In this document: in pieces, positions 17,185 to 25,904 of the stretch
Layout of the letters: every line of letters starts with the position of its first letter
Position numbering within the stretch: the first letter of the stretch is position 1
NCBI GenBank assembly: GCA_905193145.1
Contig: CAJJNP010000010.1
Location: forward strand, 1 to 35,527
Direction of reading: 5' to 3'
Length of the DNA: 35,527 bases
Source: an uncultured Odoribacter sp.
Lineage (GTDB): Bacteria; Bacteroidota; Bacteroidia; Bacteroidales; Marinifilaceae
Translations under genes and position numbers: made by a program
Notes under the pieces: generated by a model
What the model saw: the letters and a program-made list of their open reading frames with translations, nothing else
What the model was told of the DNA's origin: nothing
The model's database searches: none

Positions 17185-18345
17185 TTACTCCAGACATTCC
17201 AAAAATTCAAACAGACACTCATAATCTTCCATCGGAATTGATGCATTCAGGGAAAAACGGATACGGGCTTCATTTTTAGGAACAGTCGGATACCTCACCG
17301 GCAAAGCAAAGAAACCGTTTTCCTGCAATAAATTGGCCATTTCAATACTGTTTTCATTAGAACCGCACACCATCGGTACAATATGAGAATTTCCTCTGGT
17401 TTCAAATCCTTTTTCGTTTAAAACACTTTTCAGGCGCTCGGACACCTTGGCTAATTTTAAACGTAAATCATAAAAATCAGGCATCCGGTTCAAGATAAAA
17501 CGTGTCCAGGCAACATTTACCGGTGGTAATGCCGTCGTGAAAATCAAACTACGCTGTGTATTAATCAAATACTTCCGGAACATCTGCTCGCATACCACAA
17601 AAGCCCCCATGGATGCAAATGCCTTCCCAAAGGTACCTACAATAAAGTCTATTTCTTCTGTACATGCCTGTTCTTCACAACAGCCTAAACCATTCGTTCC
17701 GCGCACCCCTATCGCATGTGCTTCATCGACATACAGGAAAGCATCGAATTCTTTCTTGATTTCACACAACTGCTGCAAATCAGCGACATCACCGTCCATA
17801 CTGAAAATAGATTCAGTCACAATAAATACATTTTCATATTCCTCCCGATGGTGCAGCAACAAATTCCGCAAATGGTCGTAATCCAAATGCCGATAGCGCA
17901 ACATTTGTGCATCACTCAAACGCAGACCGTCTATAATACTGGCATGCACTAATTTATCAGCAACAATCAAATCATGCTTGCCAGCCAAAGCCGGCAATAT
18001 TCCAATATTGGCATGATAACCAGAATTAAATACTAAAGCAGCTTCCTTGTCGTATATATCTGCCAAATCATCTTCGAGCATCTTGTAATATTGGTGATTA
18101 CCGGATAACAAGCGTGATGAAGCAGCGCTATACGCCAATGCCATTACGTCTGTTTCAGCTCTGAATTCATCCAATAAACGAGGATTGCTGGACAAACCTA
18201 AATAATCGTTGGAAGAAAGGTTCAGCATCTCCTTACCATCTGCATGGATCAAAAAACCATTGTGCTCAATCTCCCTCAATATCCTATAATTACCAGACTC
18301 TTTTATAATATCTAACTTTCTGGTATATCGTTCTTTATTCATCAT
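17185..18345 (-). CDS. bioF: 8-amino-7-oxononanoate synthase
   Basis: PLP-dependent alpha-oxoamine synthase that condenses pimeloyl-ACP (or CoA) with alanine to give 8-amino-7-oxononanoate (KAPA). The 386-residue protein has the family landmarks LNLSSNDYLGLSSNP, the SRLLSGNH segment, NSGYHANIG, the VDEAHAIGVRG motif and the PLP lysine in VGTFGKAFASMG (about residue 241). The codon at 18348 is GTG, with ATGs at 18345 and 18342; ATG 18345 is chosen. The gene begins within 5 bases of the bioA stop, so it is translated in the same operon. Confidence 0.96.
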   Translation of the reverse strand: MMNKERYTRKLDIIKESGNYRILREIEHNGFLIHADGKEMLNLSSNDYLGLSSNPRLLDEFRAETDVMALAYSAASSRLLSGNHQYYKMLEDDLADIYDKEAALVFNSGYHANIGILPALAGKHDLIVADKLVHASIIDGLRLSDAQMLRYRHLDYDHLRNLLLHHREEYENVFIVTESIFSMDGDVADLQQLCEIKKEFDAFLYVDEAHAIGVRGTNGLGCCEEQACTEEIDFIVGTFGKAFASMGAFVVCEQMFRKYLINTQRSLIFTTALPPVNVAWTRFILNRMPDFYDLRLKLAKVSERLKSVLNEKGFETRGNSHIVPMVCGSNENSIEMANLLQENGFFALPVRYPTVPKNEARIRFSLNASIPMEDYECLFEFLECLE

Positions 18346-18349
18346 CACT

Positions 18350-19630
18350 TTATATATTACTTACAATCTTCAGCAATCTGGCTGTCAATTTACTCAATTC
18401 TGCCGGCTTTATTACAAACGGAGGCATGATATAAACCAATTTTCCAAACGGACGAACCCAGATCCCCTCTTCTACAAATTGAGCCTGTAGAACCGCCATA
18501 TTGACCGGTTCTTTAATTTCGAGCACTCCAATCGCACCCAACACCCGGACATCCGCAACTTGTTTCATCTGCGCTGCCGGAGCCAATTCTCTACGTAATT
18601 GCTGTTCTATACCCTGAATCATACCTTCCAAATCATAACTCCTCAACAAATCGATGGAAGCACAAGCAACGGCACATGCCAAAGGATTGCCCATAAAGGT
18701 AGGACCATGCATAAAGACAAACGGATCTCGTGAACAAATCATCGTCGCTACAGCTTCGGTCGCCATGGTCGCTGCAAAACTCATATATCCACCTGTGATT
18801 GCCTTACCGATACACATGATGTCCGGAGTAATGCCGGCATAATCCACAGCCCACAATTTACCGGTGCGTCCGAAACCGGTAGCAATCTCATCACAAATCA
18901 ACAACACCTCATACTCATGACACAAGCGTCTGACTTCTTTCAGATAATCCGCAGAATAAAACCACATTCCGCCGGCCCCCTGCACAATAGGTTCGAGAAT
19001 CACTGCTGCCATATCGGCATGATGAGCTTCAAAACAAGCTCGTAGCTCTTTAAAATCCTCTTCGTTACACGTTTCTCCAAAACGACGTTCCGGACGGTTG
19101 ATAAAATACTGTATCGGCAGACAGCCATGAAAAATACCATGCATGCCGGTCACAGGATCGCAAACAGACATGGCATTCCAAGTATCGCCATGGTAACCTT
19201 TGGTTATTGTCATAAAATGCTTTTTCTCTTCTCTGCCGGCAGCATACCAATACTGCATCGCCATTTTCATGGCAACCTCCACCGAAACAGAACCTGAATC
19301 AGAGAAAAATATCTTATCCATTCCTTTAGGAGCTATAGACAATACTTTTTCTGCCAACTCTACAGCCGGCCGATGAGTAAATCCACCGAACATCACATGC
19401 GACATGTTCTCTATCTGCTTTCTCAGGGCTTCATTCAATACCGGATTATTATATCCATGAATCTCACACCACCAGGATGACATACCATCAATCAACCGTC
19501 TGCCATCTTCCAGTTCGATATAAACACCTTCAGCCCGTTTCACCGGAAACACAGGAAGCGGATCAATTATAGATGTATAGGGATGCCAGATATGTTCCCT
19601 GTCATATTTTAATAATTCCTCTGTATTCAT
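18350..19630 (-). CDS. bioA: Adenosylmethionine-8-amino-7-oxononanoate aminotransferase
   Basis: Class III aminotransferase that converts KAPA to 7,8-diaminononanoate using S-adenosylmethionine as amino donor. The BioA-type N-terminus HIWHPYTS and the [15 protein letters not shown] segment distinguish it from other class III enzymes. Other landmarks are [15 protein letters not shown], the GYHGDTW motif, [12 protein letters not shown] and the PLP lysine in [13 protein letters not shown] at 19630 is chosen because the upstream in-frame codon at 19639 is TTG; it starts 10 bases after the bioB stop. No dethiobiotin synthetase domain is fused at the C-terminus. Confidence 0.96.
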   Translation of the reverse strand: MNTEELLKYDREHIWHPYTSIIDPLPVFPVKRAEGVYIELEDGRRLIDGMSSWWCEIHGYNNPVLNEALRKQIENMSHVMFGGFTHRPAVELAEKVLSIAPKGMDKIFFSDSGSVSVEVAMKMAMQYWYAAGREEKKHFMTITKGYHGDTWNAMSVCDPVTGMHGIFHGCLPIQYFINRPERRFGETCNEEDFKELRACFEAHHADMAAVILEPIVQGAGGMWFYSADYLKEVRRLCHEYEVLLICDEIATGFGRTGKLWAVDYAGITPDIMCIGKAITGGYMSFAATMATEAVATMICSRDPFVFMHGPTFMGNPLACAVACASIDLLRSYDLEGMIQGIEQQLRRELAPAAQMKQVADVRVLGAIGVLEIKEPVNMAVLQAQFVEEGIWVRPFGKLVYIMPPFVIKPAELSKLTARLLKIVSNI

Positions 19631-19640
19631 AATGCTCAAC

Positions 19641-20594
19641 TTAAATTGTAAATCCCTGTTCTTTAACCTTTTTCATATCCTCCATGACTTTAGAACCGAC
19701 GGTTGTCAATAAATCGCCGACAATAGCAGCATTGATACCCGCAGCAATGGCTTCTGTCTCAATGTGGGCTATCAACATTCTCCCCCCCGCAAAACGCAAA
19801 TAAGCATCCGGATGGATAAAACGGAAAATGGCTATTGTAGTCAAAACCTCTTCATCTTGCAACGGAGCAGCATGCTCCAAAGGAGTGCCCGGAATTGGAT
19901 TCAGTACATTAATCGGGATAGACTTAACACCCAAATCACGGATGGTCAATGCCAGGTCAATACGATCTTCCATGGTTTCTCCCATCCCAATAATACCGCC
20001 GGAACAGACTTCCATACCGATTTCCTGCGCAGCACGGATTGTAGCAATCTTTTCATCCATGGTATGGGTAGAACACAACTCTCCGAAATAACGGGGTGAA
20101 GTCTCAAGATTACAGTGATACCTCCTGATGCCTGCATCCATCAATTTCTGCAACTGCTCCTTTTTTAACAACCCCATGGAGGCGCAAAGATTCAGTGCTG
20201 AATGGTTGCCGATTTTTACAGCATAATCACAAAGACGCTCAATATTACGATCGGACAAAGCTCTGCCACTCGTGACAAACGAAAACTTGTCAACTCCGTA
20301 TTTATTGTTCAAATCAGCCATTTGCATACAAGTCTCTTCATCCACCAATTCGTATTCTTCCACATTGGTTTTGAACACAGCCGACTGCGCACACCATTTA
20401 CAGTTTTCAGAACATCGTCCCGAACGGGCATTTATAATAGAACACGTATCAAAATGTCGACCGACCATTTTATCGCGGATTTCACCTGCTGCTGCATACA
20501 AAGCCTGCTTGTCCTGTGTTTTGCTCAATTGCAAAGCCTCTTCGCGCGTTATTTGCCCGCCCGACAATACCTTTTCCTTTAAACTTTCAATCAT
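19641..20594 (-). CDS. bioB: Biotin synthase
   Basis: Radical SAM enzyme that inserts sulfur into dethiobiotin. The 317-residue protein carries the [4Fe-4S] CxxxCxxC motif in [12 protein letters not shown], preceded by INARSGRC, and the BioB segments [32 protein letters not shown] and [16 protein letters not shown], including the Arg ligand region of the [2Fe-2S] cluster. It is the first gene of bioB-bioA-bioF-bioG-bioC. Its ATG is only 21 bases downstream of a strong terminator-like hairpin, with no evident promoter in between, so expression may depend on read-through. Confidence 0.96.
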   Translation of the reverse strand: MIESLKEKVLSGGQITREEALQLSKTQDKQALYAAAGEIRDKMVGRHFDTCSIINARSGRCSENCKWCAQSAVFKTNVEEYELVDEETCMQMADLNNKYGVDKFSFVTSGRALSDRNIERLCDYAVKIGNHSALNLCASMGLLKKEQLQKLMDAGIRRYHCNLETSPRYFGELCSTHTMDEKIATIRAAQEIGMEVCSGGIIGMGETMEDRIDLALTIRDLGVKSIPINVLNPIPGTPLEHAAPLQDEEVLTTIAIFRFIHPDAYLRFAGGRMLIAHIETEAIAAGINAAIVGDLLTTVGSKVMEDMKKVKEQGFTI

Positions 20595-20615
20595 ATCTAT
20601 CCGTCTTTATTATAA

Positions 20616-20653
20616 AAAAGAGGATATACCGCTTTGCCGATATATCCTCTTTT
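20616..20653 (-). terminator. Terminator/attenuator hairpin before bioB
   Basis: A 13-base perfect stem (AAAAGAGGATATA pairs with TATATCCTCTTTT; 20653-20641 and 20628-20616 on the minus strand) with a 12-base loop, followed on the minus strand by TTATAATAAAG. The T-run at the end of the stem makes it a good intrinsic terminator. It starts 3 bases after the stop of the small upstream ORF, so a ribosome at that stop would cover the left arm. Confidence 0.8.
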
Positions 20654-20656
20654 AAC

Positions 20657-20938
20657 TTATATACTTCCCATCGCAACAGGACACAATTCTCCCTTGTTAC
20701 GAGCGTTTATCTGACATTCTTTCACCGTCTCGGCAATCCTTGGAGCAACCTCCGACACTCTATCCAGGTTCACAATCACCCCATTCCGGCTAGCCTTTAA
20801 CAGTACATTTTTATACATATGGAGAGCCAGGCGAGCAATTTTCACCTCTTGTCCCAAACCGGCAAAAACAGCATACCCTTTCTTACTCCAACAAGAAAAG
20901 TGCAGGTAACGTTTTGTAAATGCCAGGCGGTGCGTCAT
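20657..20938 (-). CDS. Small basic protein of unknown function upstream of bioB
   Basis: A 93-residue ORF whose product is not recognised. It has a basic, aromatic N-terminus (YLHFSCWSKKGYAVFAGLG) and an amphipathic middle (IARLALHMYKNVLLKASR); no signal peptide or transmembrane helix is clear. Support for being real: a -7 promoter element ends 23 bases upstream, the stop codon abuts a strong terminator, and the intergenic region is otherwise empty. It could be a stand-alone small gene or the leader ORF of the biotin operon. I have an unverified impression that similar small proteins with an AVFAxLG-like motif recur in Bacteroidales. Confidence 0.6.
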   Translation of the reverse strand: MTHRLAFTKRYLHFSCWSKKGYAVFAGLGQEVKIARLALHMYKNVLLKASRNGVIVNLDRVSEVAPRIAETVKECQINARNKGELCPVAMGSI

Positions 20939-20960
20939 ATGTATCGTTTATTATCGTTGC

Positions 20961-20968
20961 CAAAATTA
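20961..20968 (-). promoter_or_regulatory. Putative promoter -7 element for small ORF (and possibly bio operon)
   Basis: TAATTTTG on the minus strand fits TAnnTTTG. It implies a leader of about 15 bases before the ATG at 20938. No other promoter-like motif is seen between it and bioB. Confidence 0.45.
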
Positions 20969-21005
20969 CGAAAATTATTCAAACAAAGCCACTCCAAAGC
21001 GAAAA

Positions 21006-22037
21006 TCAATGTTTTTGTTTCATCTGCTGCCATTTTTCACGTGCCAGCACTTGCATATCTGCAACAGAATCCTTTTCATCCACAATCTCAAAACCCAAAA
21101 TAGTCTCAATAACATCTTCCATCGTCACTATTCCCCGCATACATCCATATTCATCAATGACAATAGAAATATGCTCCTTCTTCTCCAGCAACTTTTCCCA
21201 AATAGTAGACACAGAGTCATTCTCGTTAAAGAAAAGCACTGGACGCACCACTCCCGACAATTTATCTTCAAACTTATCTTCTGCCAACTTCTCCAGAATC
21301 GTCTGACGCAAAACATAACCGGTAATATAATCTTCCTTCTCGCCATACACCGGGATACGAGAATAAGTACGATATTGTTGCTCTTTATAAAAATCCTTCA
21401 ACGTCATCCCTTCCCAAGCCGCAGAAACCACTACACTCGGTGTCATGATTTCACGTACTGTCACCTGATTCAGTTTAATCATATTTTGAATCATCTTATT
21501 CTCTTGCATCTCAAAGACACCTTCTTCTGTACCGACAGTAACCATGGCTGATACCTCCTCACGGCTCACTGACATCACTTGATTTTTAGGAGAAATAACC
21601 CGAGTTATCAATTCCGACAATAAAACCAGCGGATAAGTAACAACAATCAACATCCTGATAATCCGAGCCGAAGGGATCGCCAGAGTACGCCAATAACAGG
21701 CTCCAACCGTTTTCGGGATGATTTCCGACAACACTAAAATCAATATCGTCAATATGGCTGATATGATTCCAAAATAGGCTTCTCCAAACACCTTGACCGC
21801 TTCAGCTCCCACTCCGGCAGCACCTACCGTATGAGCTATGGTATTTAACGAAAGAATTGCCGAAATAGGCTTGTCGATATCCTGTTTCAGTTTTTTCAGC
21901 AAACCGGCAGATTTCACACCGGCTTTTTCCTTCATAGAAATAAAAGACATCGGTGTGGACAACAAAACAGCTTCTAAAACAGAACATAAAAATGAAAGTG
22001 CAAGTGCAAGAACTAAATATAATATTACAAAAAACAT
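21006..22037 (-). CDS. CNNM/DUF21 membrane protein with CBS domain pair
   Basis: A 343-residue member of the CNNM/CorC-like ('hemolysin-related') family, implicated in Mg2+/Co2+ or other divalent cation efflux. The N-terminal DUF21 domain holds about four membrane segments (about residues 2-22, 55-78, 88-110, 125-150), including LSEIIPKTVGA, a conserved acidic-Pro motif. A tandem CBS pair follows (about 195-320: VREIMTPSVVV and MRGIVTMEDVIETILG). The C-terminal CorC/HlyC domain of longer relatives is missing; the protein ends soon after the second CBS unit, as in some shorter homologues. It is probably single; the next gene downstream starts 67 bases on with its own promoter motif. Confidence 0.9.
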   Translation of the reverse strand: MFFVILYLVLALALSFLCSVLEAVLLSTPMSFISMKEKAGVKSAGLLKKLKQDIDKPISAILSLNTIAHTVGAAGVGAEAVKVFGEAYFGIISAILTILILVLSEIIPKTVGACYWRTLAIPSARIIRMLIVVTYPLVLLSELITRVISPKNQVMSVSREEVSAMVTVGTEEGVFEMQENKMIQNMIKLNQVTVREIMTPSVVVSAAWEGMTLKDFYKEQQYRTYSRIPVYGEKEDYITGYVLRQTILEKLAEDKFEDKLSGVVRPVLFFNENDSVSTIWEKLLEKKEHISIVIDEYGCMRGIVTMEDVIETILGFEIVDEKDSVADMQVLAREKWQQMKQKH

Positions 22038-22063
22038 AGCTTTAATTAAAAATAAACAATACA

Positions 22064-22080
22064 GACAGCCGGAAGCCGTC
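22064..22080 (-). terminator. Weak hairpin after the lipoprotein operon
   Basis: GACGGC and GCTGTC on the minus strand form a 6-base stem with one G-T pair and a 5-base loop, followed by TGTATTGTTTATTTTT. It lies about 40 bases after the stop at 22118. It is short, so its terminator role is uncertain. Confidence 0.3.
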
Positions 22081-22117
22081 CAAAAATCATCTCATAAAAA
22101 CAAATACAAGATCATTG

Positions 22118-22459
22118 CTATAAACGGTATATGCACCAAAAAGAACGTTTCGTAAAAAACAAATTCTTCAAAATCTGTGTATCCTCATTCAACTCTTCGT
22201 GCAACAAAGAGCATTCATTAAAGCTAATAATAAAAGGTGATTCTAATTTACGTACCCGTTGAACCGAAGGTATTCTCTGTAAAGTACCGTCTTTTTCAAG
22301 ACAGAATTCTCCTGCAGACACAACGTCCTGCATCTCCATACCTCCAGGGACAGCACCGGCCAACGGCTCAATACGAGCTTCCTTTCCTCCTGCCTCGACT
22401 ATGAAAAATACAGCAAGAAGAAAAAACAATCGCCCGATAAATGCTATCCCTGAATACAT
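22118..22459 (-). CDS. Small hypothetical membrane or secreted protein
   Basis: A possible 113-residue protein that starts 11 bases after the stop of the upstream lipoprotein gene. The N-terminus is a hydrophobic segment (about residues 4-21) that could be a signal peptide or anchor. The rest is mixed and unrecognised, with Cys near CLEKDG and NECSLL. The frame stays open 43 codons further upstream, into the lipoprotein gene in another frame, but ATG 22459 fits the operon spacing best. There is no strong ribosome-binding site. It may be a short secreted companion of the upstream lipoprotein, or spurious. Confidence 0.45.
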   Translation of the reverse strand: MYSGIAFIGRLFFLLAVFFIVEAGGKEARIEPLAGAVPGGMEMQDVVSAGEFCLEKDGTLQRIPSVQRVRKLESPFIISFNECSLLHEELNEDTQILKNLFFTKRSFWCIYRL

Positions 22460-22469
22460 CCAGTACTTT

Positions 22470-23594
22470 TTATAGAACAACCTGCCAAGTCTGACTCTTG
22501 ACATCCAATTTATGCAACTGCCCAACACGGACAACATCTTCAGTATCTTGAGTATGTAATGTACACCAAATTCCACCAAAACTATCAATCATCGGTCCAA
22601 AAAGAACTTCACCTTTATATAAGGGAAGTGGCATTTTATATCCCGGCTGATATTCGTATATTCCACTCTGATAATTATCATTTCCTGATACATAAAAATA
22701 AAACTTACCGTCAAAAATATTCATATTTGAAATAGAGATACCACTCAATAACAACTTTTCATTACCACCATCCAAGTCCGCTACATATAGTTTTTCACTC
22801 CCAATATCATTAATATACAACCGATCTTGATCATCCACAATGGCTTTTCCAAATATAGAACTATAATCATATATCAAATTATCGTCTGAACCATCCAAAC
22901 GACAACGGTATAAATAATTCTTATTACCATCAAGCGCAGAATAATAAACATAATCTTTATAAATGAAGTCAAAGCTATAGTAAATTCTTCCATCCGTTGC
23001 ATTCATATCATCCCTAAAAAACAGTTCCTCCAATTTACCTTGCTCCAAATTGTAGCGTTTCAAAATAAAACCATAATTGTAAGAACATGCAAAATACGCC
23101 TTATCGCCAAATATTGATGTATGAGGCTCATATTCATGCGGTTTTATCACAATTTCAAAAGGAGAACTGCCATCAACCCGCACCCGACACAACACTCCAC
23201 GCAAATCCTCAGGTGTACCAAAAGGAGTGGTGCCATCAAACAGCATAAAATAAAGATAGTCTCCTTTCAAATAAAGACATGAATAAGTTACATCTACTTT
23301 TTCTACAGCTTTACGCTCAACCAGACATATCATTTCGCCACTATGCCGGTTCTTTTTATACAACCGTGAGTATATTTCTTCACCATCCTTTTCAAAAGCC
23401 AAAAAATAGGAATAGTCTCCTTCAACCAAAACAGAACCCAATCTTGCATCATTCATCTGCTTTGTCATGTCGGAAAGAGGTCTTGACACCTCTGTAGAAA
23501 CAGCTTCATCAATCCGGTATTCAAAATCATCTTCACATCCCGCAAAAACAATCAAGAATACAACCAAAACAAAAATAATATTTATTCCTTTCAT
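22470..23594 (-). CDS. Beta-propeller-like lipoprotein (DUF5050-like)
   Basis: A 374-residue protein with a lipoprotein signal peptide ending in the lipobox VFAGC (Cys19), so it is expected in the outer or periplasmic leaflet. The mature part has recurring strands of the type 'DYLYFMLFDG', 'DKAYFACSYN', 'DYVYYSALDG', 'DRLYINDIGS', 'GKFYFYVSGN', each about 45 residues apart and often followed by a 'LYRCRLDGS' strand. This is the pattern of DUF5050/six-bladed propeller proteins. The function is unknown; binding of an extracellular ligand is a guess. It starts 31 bases after the preceding lipoprotein gene. Confidence 0.8.
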   Translation of the reverse strand: MKGINIIFVLVVFLIVFAGCEDDFEYRIDEAVSTEVSRPLSDMTKQMNDARLGSVLVEGDYSYFLAFEKDGEEIYSRLYKKNRHSGEMICLVERKAVEKVDVTYSCLYLKGDYLYFMLFDGTTPFGTPEDLRGVLCRVRVDGSSPFEIVIKPHEYEPHTSIFGDKAYFACSYNYGFILKRYNLEQGKLEELFFRDDMNATDGRIYYSFDFIYKDYVYYSALDGNKNYLYRCRLDGSDDNLIYDYSSIFGKAIVDDQDRLYINDIGSEKLYVADLDGGNEKLLLSGISISNMNIFDGKFYFYVSGNDNYQSGIYEYQPGYKMPLPLYKGEVLFGPMIDSFGGIWCTLHTQDTEDVVRVGQLHKLDVKSQTWQVVL

Positions 23595-23625
23595 GATATC
23601 TTATAAAAAACTTACTTCGTGATTT

Positions 23626-24528
23626 TCAATATTGGCTATACTTTTTGATAAAAGAAAATACTTCCTCCGATTTTGAAATCTTATACTCCATTTTGTAAGA
23701 ACAAGCGATATAGTCATGTTCAACTTTCATTATGAATGATATAAAGCCGTCATGCAGCAATTTATTTAATCTTTCAATATCAGCATCAGACAAAGTGGTA
23801 TCATCTATACTCCAAACGAAGTCTCTGTCTTCATCCGTAATATCCCTATCTATAATTCCGCATCTAAACGATATAATTTGGATATCTCCGTCGCCGTCAT
23901 TTTTCACCCATTCCATCAGACTATGGTAAACATCAGACTCTACCTCGCTTTTTTCTTCCACCTCTTTTATTGCAAACAAACCGCCATTGCCAAATGTTAT
24001 AAAATTATATTTCATTGATGAAATACGTTCTATGTAATCTGCCATCGGAAAATGCTCATCTTCCAACTCCATATTCGGATGCAAATTTTTCACTTTTAAA
24101 ATACTATCTCCCCAATAACAATTTCCCCATACAGGCGGCACTGTATAAACCTTCATAGCCTGCTTAATCTCTTTCATCTCGTCGCCATAAGAATAACAGA
24201 CATGACAAACCACCTCTTTTTCACCCGGCTCATTCCATACAAATGTTTTATATGACACCTGCTGTCCCTGTTCGTCTTCACCAACAAAGCCCGCTTCGCC
24301 ACCGTCACTCCATGCCACTTTAACAACCTTGGCATGCTCGGCAAGTCTCAAAGAACAAGCCATTAGAAAAGGTTCACCTTGTTTGGCATACGTTCCTACA
24401 TAGCCTATCATCCCCAAATGGCTGTTATCTGGAGGTAATACAATCTCTTTCGTGTCAGAACATCCTAATATTGAAAACCCTAATACACACAAGACCATCG
24501 GTTTCCATAGACATCTCATTTTTAGCAT
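23626..24528 (-). CDS. Lipoprotein of unknown function with PKD/Ig-like N-terminal region
   Basis: The reading frame opens at 24597, but the signal peptide (LWKPMVLCVLGFSILGC) and the promoter-like TATTTTTG at 24573-24566 favour the ATG at 24528, giving 300 residues; ATG 24519 is also possible. The lipobox ILGC marks a lipoprotein. Residues about 30-130 (AKVVKVAWSDGGEAGF...FVWNEPGEKEVVCHVCYSYGDE) look like a PKD/Ig-like beta-sandwich. The rest is acidic and unrecognised. It is the first gene of a three-gene minus-strand operon with the propeller lipoprotein. Confidence 0.75.
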   Translation of the reverse strand: MLKMRCLWKPMVLCVLGFSILGCSDTKEIVLPPDNSHLGMIGYVGTYAKQGEPFLMACSLRLAEHAKVVKVAWSDGGEAGFVGEDEQGQQVSYKTFVWNEPGEKEVVCHVCYSYGDEMKEIKQAMKVYTVPPVWGNCYWGDSILKVKNLHPNMELEDEHFPMADYIERISSMKYNFITFGNGGLFAIKEVEEKSEVESDVYHSLMEWVKNDGDGDIQIISFRCGIIDRDITDEDRDFVWSIDDTTLSDADIERLNKLLHDGFISFIMKVEHDYIACSYKMEYKISKSEEVFSFIKKYSQY

Positions 24529-24565
24529 ATACAAGTAATTTAGCAAACACTCTTTTATTTTGCCA

Positions 24566-24573
24566 CAAAAATA
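24566..24573 (-). promoter_or_regulatory. Putative lipoprotein operon promoter -7 element
   Basis: TATTTTTG on the minus strand, 38 bases before ATG 24528. It lies inside the longest version of the frame and so argues against the 24597 start. Confidence 0.4.
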
Positions 24574-24645
24574 GAAAATCTTTAAAAAGATGCACATACC
24601 GGAATAAAATTTTATTGAAACTTCCCATATTTCAATAAAATAGCC

Positions 24646-24653
24646 TAGTTTTG
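24646..24653 (+). promoter_or_regulatory. Putative queCDE promoter -7 element
   Basis: TAGTTTTG fits TAnnTTTG, 51 bases before the queC ATG. No preQ1 riboswitch-like structure was recognised in the short leader. Confidence 0.45.
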
Positions 24654-24704
24654 CACTTATAATTAGACACTACACACAAAGCATAAAAATCAAAATATCA
24701 ACAA

Positions 24705-25376
24705 ATGAAAAAGGCTATTGTATTATTATCAGGAGGGTTGGATTCAACCACCGCACTTTATTTCGCAAAAAGTCAAGGATTTGACGAATTATATGCCATT
24801 ACTTTTCTATATGGCCAAAAACATGATAAAGAACTAAAAAGCGCACAGGCAGTAGCCAAATCCGTAGGAGTCAAAGAACACAAAATTGTAAATCTCCTTC
24901 TAAACCAATGGCACGGATGCTCATTGACAGATCCGGATATGGATGTAAAAGACGGAAATGCAGAACGCCAGGACATTCCCGATACCTACGTACCTGCCCG
25001 CAACATGGTATTTCTGTCGGTTGCCGCTTCCTGGGCAGATGCTTTGGACATCACGGATATTTTTATCGGAGTCAGCGAAGTTGATTACTCCGGCTACGTG
25101 GATTGCAGAGAAGAATTCATCAAAGCCATGGAACAGGCTGTCAATTTAGGAACAGTACTGGGAGCCGAGAAAAAACAGCATATCACAATACATGCCCCTT
25201 TTATGCACATGACAAAAGCCGACGAAGTGAAATTAGGAGAACGGCTAGGTGTAGATTTCGGTCTTACCTGGACATGCTATCGCGGCGGAGACAAGCCATG
25301 CGGCACTTGCGACAGCTGTCTGCTTAGAGCAAAAGCATTTGCAGAAGCAGGCGTAGAAGACCCGTTAACCCGATAA
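24705..25376 (+). CDS. queC: 7-cyano-7-deazaguanine (preQ0) synthase
   Basis: ATP-dependent enzyme that converts 7-carboxy-7-deazaguanine to preQ0, the precursor of queuosine in tRNA and of some 7-deazaguanine DNA modifications. The 223-residue protein has the PP-loop SGGLDSTT at residues 9-16 and a zinc site formed by Cys191, Cys199, Cys202 and Cys205 (CYRGG...CGTCDSC). The YVPARNMVFLSVAASWA segment is typical of QueC. It starts a queC-queD-queE operon with 20-base and 10-base gaps. Confidence 0.96.
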   Translation: MKKAIVLLSGGLDSTTALYFAKSQGFDELYAITFLYGQKHDKELKSAQAVAKSVGVKEHKIVNLLLNQWHGCSLTDPDMDVKDGNAERQDIPDTYVPARNMVFLSVAASWADALDITDIFIGVSEVDYSGYVDCREEFIKAMEQAVNLGTVLGAEKKQHITIHAPFMHMTKADEVKLGERLGVDFGLTWTCYRGGDKPCGTCDSCLLRAKAFAEAGVEDPLTR

Positions 25377-25396
25377 AGACACAAAAACAGAAATTT

Positions 25397-25894
25397 ATGA
25401 TAATCAGGAAACTATTCAAATTCGAAGGTGCTCATATCGTCCGCAATTGTTCATCGGAAAAATGCAGAGAAAACATTCACGGACATTCATATATTGTTGA
25501 AGTGTTCATCACATCAGACAAATTAGACGATGGATACATGATCATGGATTTTTGCCGATTGAAAAAAGTCAAAGATTTTATCGAAAGCTTCGACCACACC
25601 TACACATTATGGAACAAAGACAATGAAGATTTCAAAGCCTTCATCTACAAATACAACAAACGCGTAGCAGAGATTCCCGTCTCTCCATCGGCTGAAGGAT
25701 TTGCACTGATGTTCTTCTATGCCATTGACAAAATTCTAAATGAAATGCCGGCAGTCAACGGCGAAGGAAATGTACGGCTACACTCCGTCCGGGTGCACGA
25801 AACAGCAACGGGCTATGCAGAGGCTTTCCGCGAAGATTTGGCATTGGTCCATTTCTCTATGGACGACTTCCATTTCAGTTTTTCAAACAACTAA
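25397..25894 (+). CDS. queD: 6-carboxy-5,6,7,8-tetrahydropterin synthase
   Basis: Converts 7,8-dihydroneopterin triphosphate to 6-carboxytetrahydropterin, the first committed step to preQ0. The 165-residue protein belongs to the 6-pyruvoyl-tetrahydropterin synthase/QueD family: metal-binding His13 (FEGAH), His28 and His30 (HGH), catalytic Cys23 in CRENIHGH, and FDHTYTL later. It is longer than the minimal QueD (about 120 residues), with an insertion near residues 70-90 (DNEDFKAFIYKYNKR), as seen in some Bacteroidetes. It sits between queC and queE. Confidence 0.93.
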   Translation: MIIRKLFKFEGAHIVRNCSSEKCRENIHGHSYIVEVFITSDKLDDGYMIMDFCRLKKVKDFIESFDHTYTLWNKDNEDFKAFIYKYNKRVAEIPVSPSAEGFALMFFYAIDKILNEMPAVNGEGNVRLHSVRVHETATGYAEAFREDLALVHFSMDDFHFSFSNN

Positions 25895-25904
25895 CCACAA
25901 GGAT

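Noticed and set aside
22460..22588. Longer frame of the small ORF after the propeller lipoprotein
   Set aside because: It overlaps the lipoprotein coding region out of frame; the ATG at 22459 just after the stop is more plausible.
24529..24597. Longer start for the first lipoprotein
   Set aside because: It would precede the likely promoter and put 23 extra residues before a normal lipoprotein signal peptide.
25740..25904. Extended N-terminus of QueE
   Set aside because: The added 55 residues are a frame shadow of queD; the QueE domain starts at 25905.
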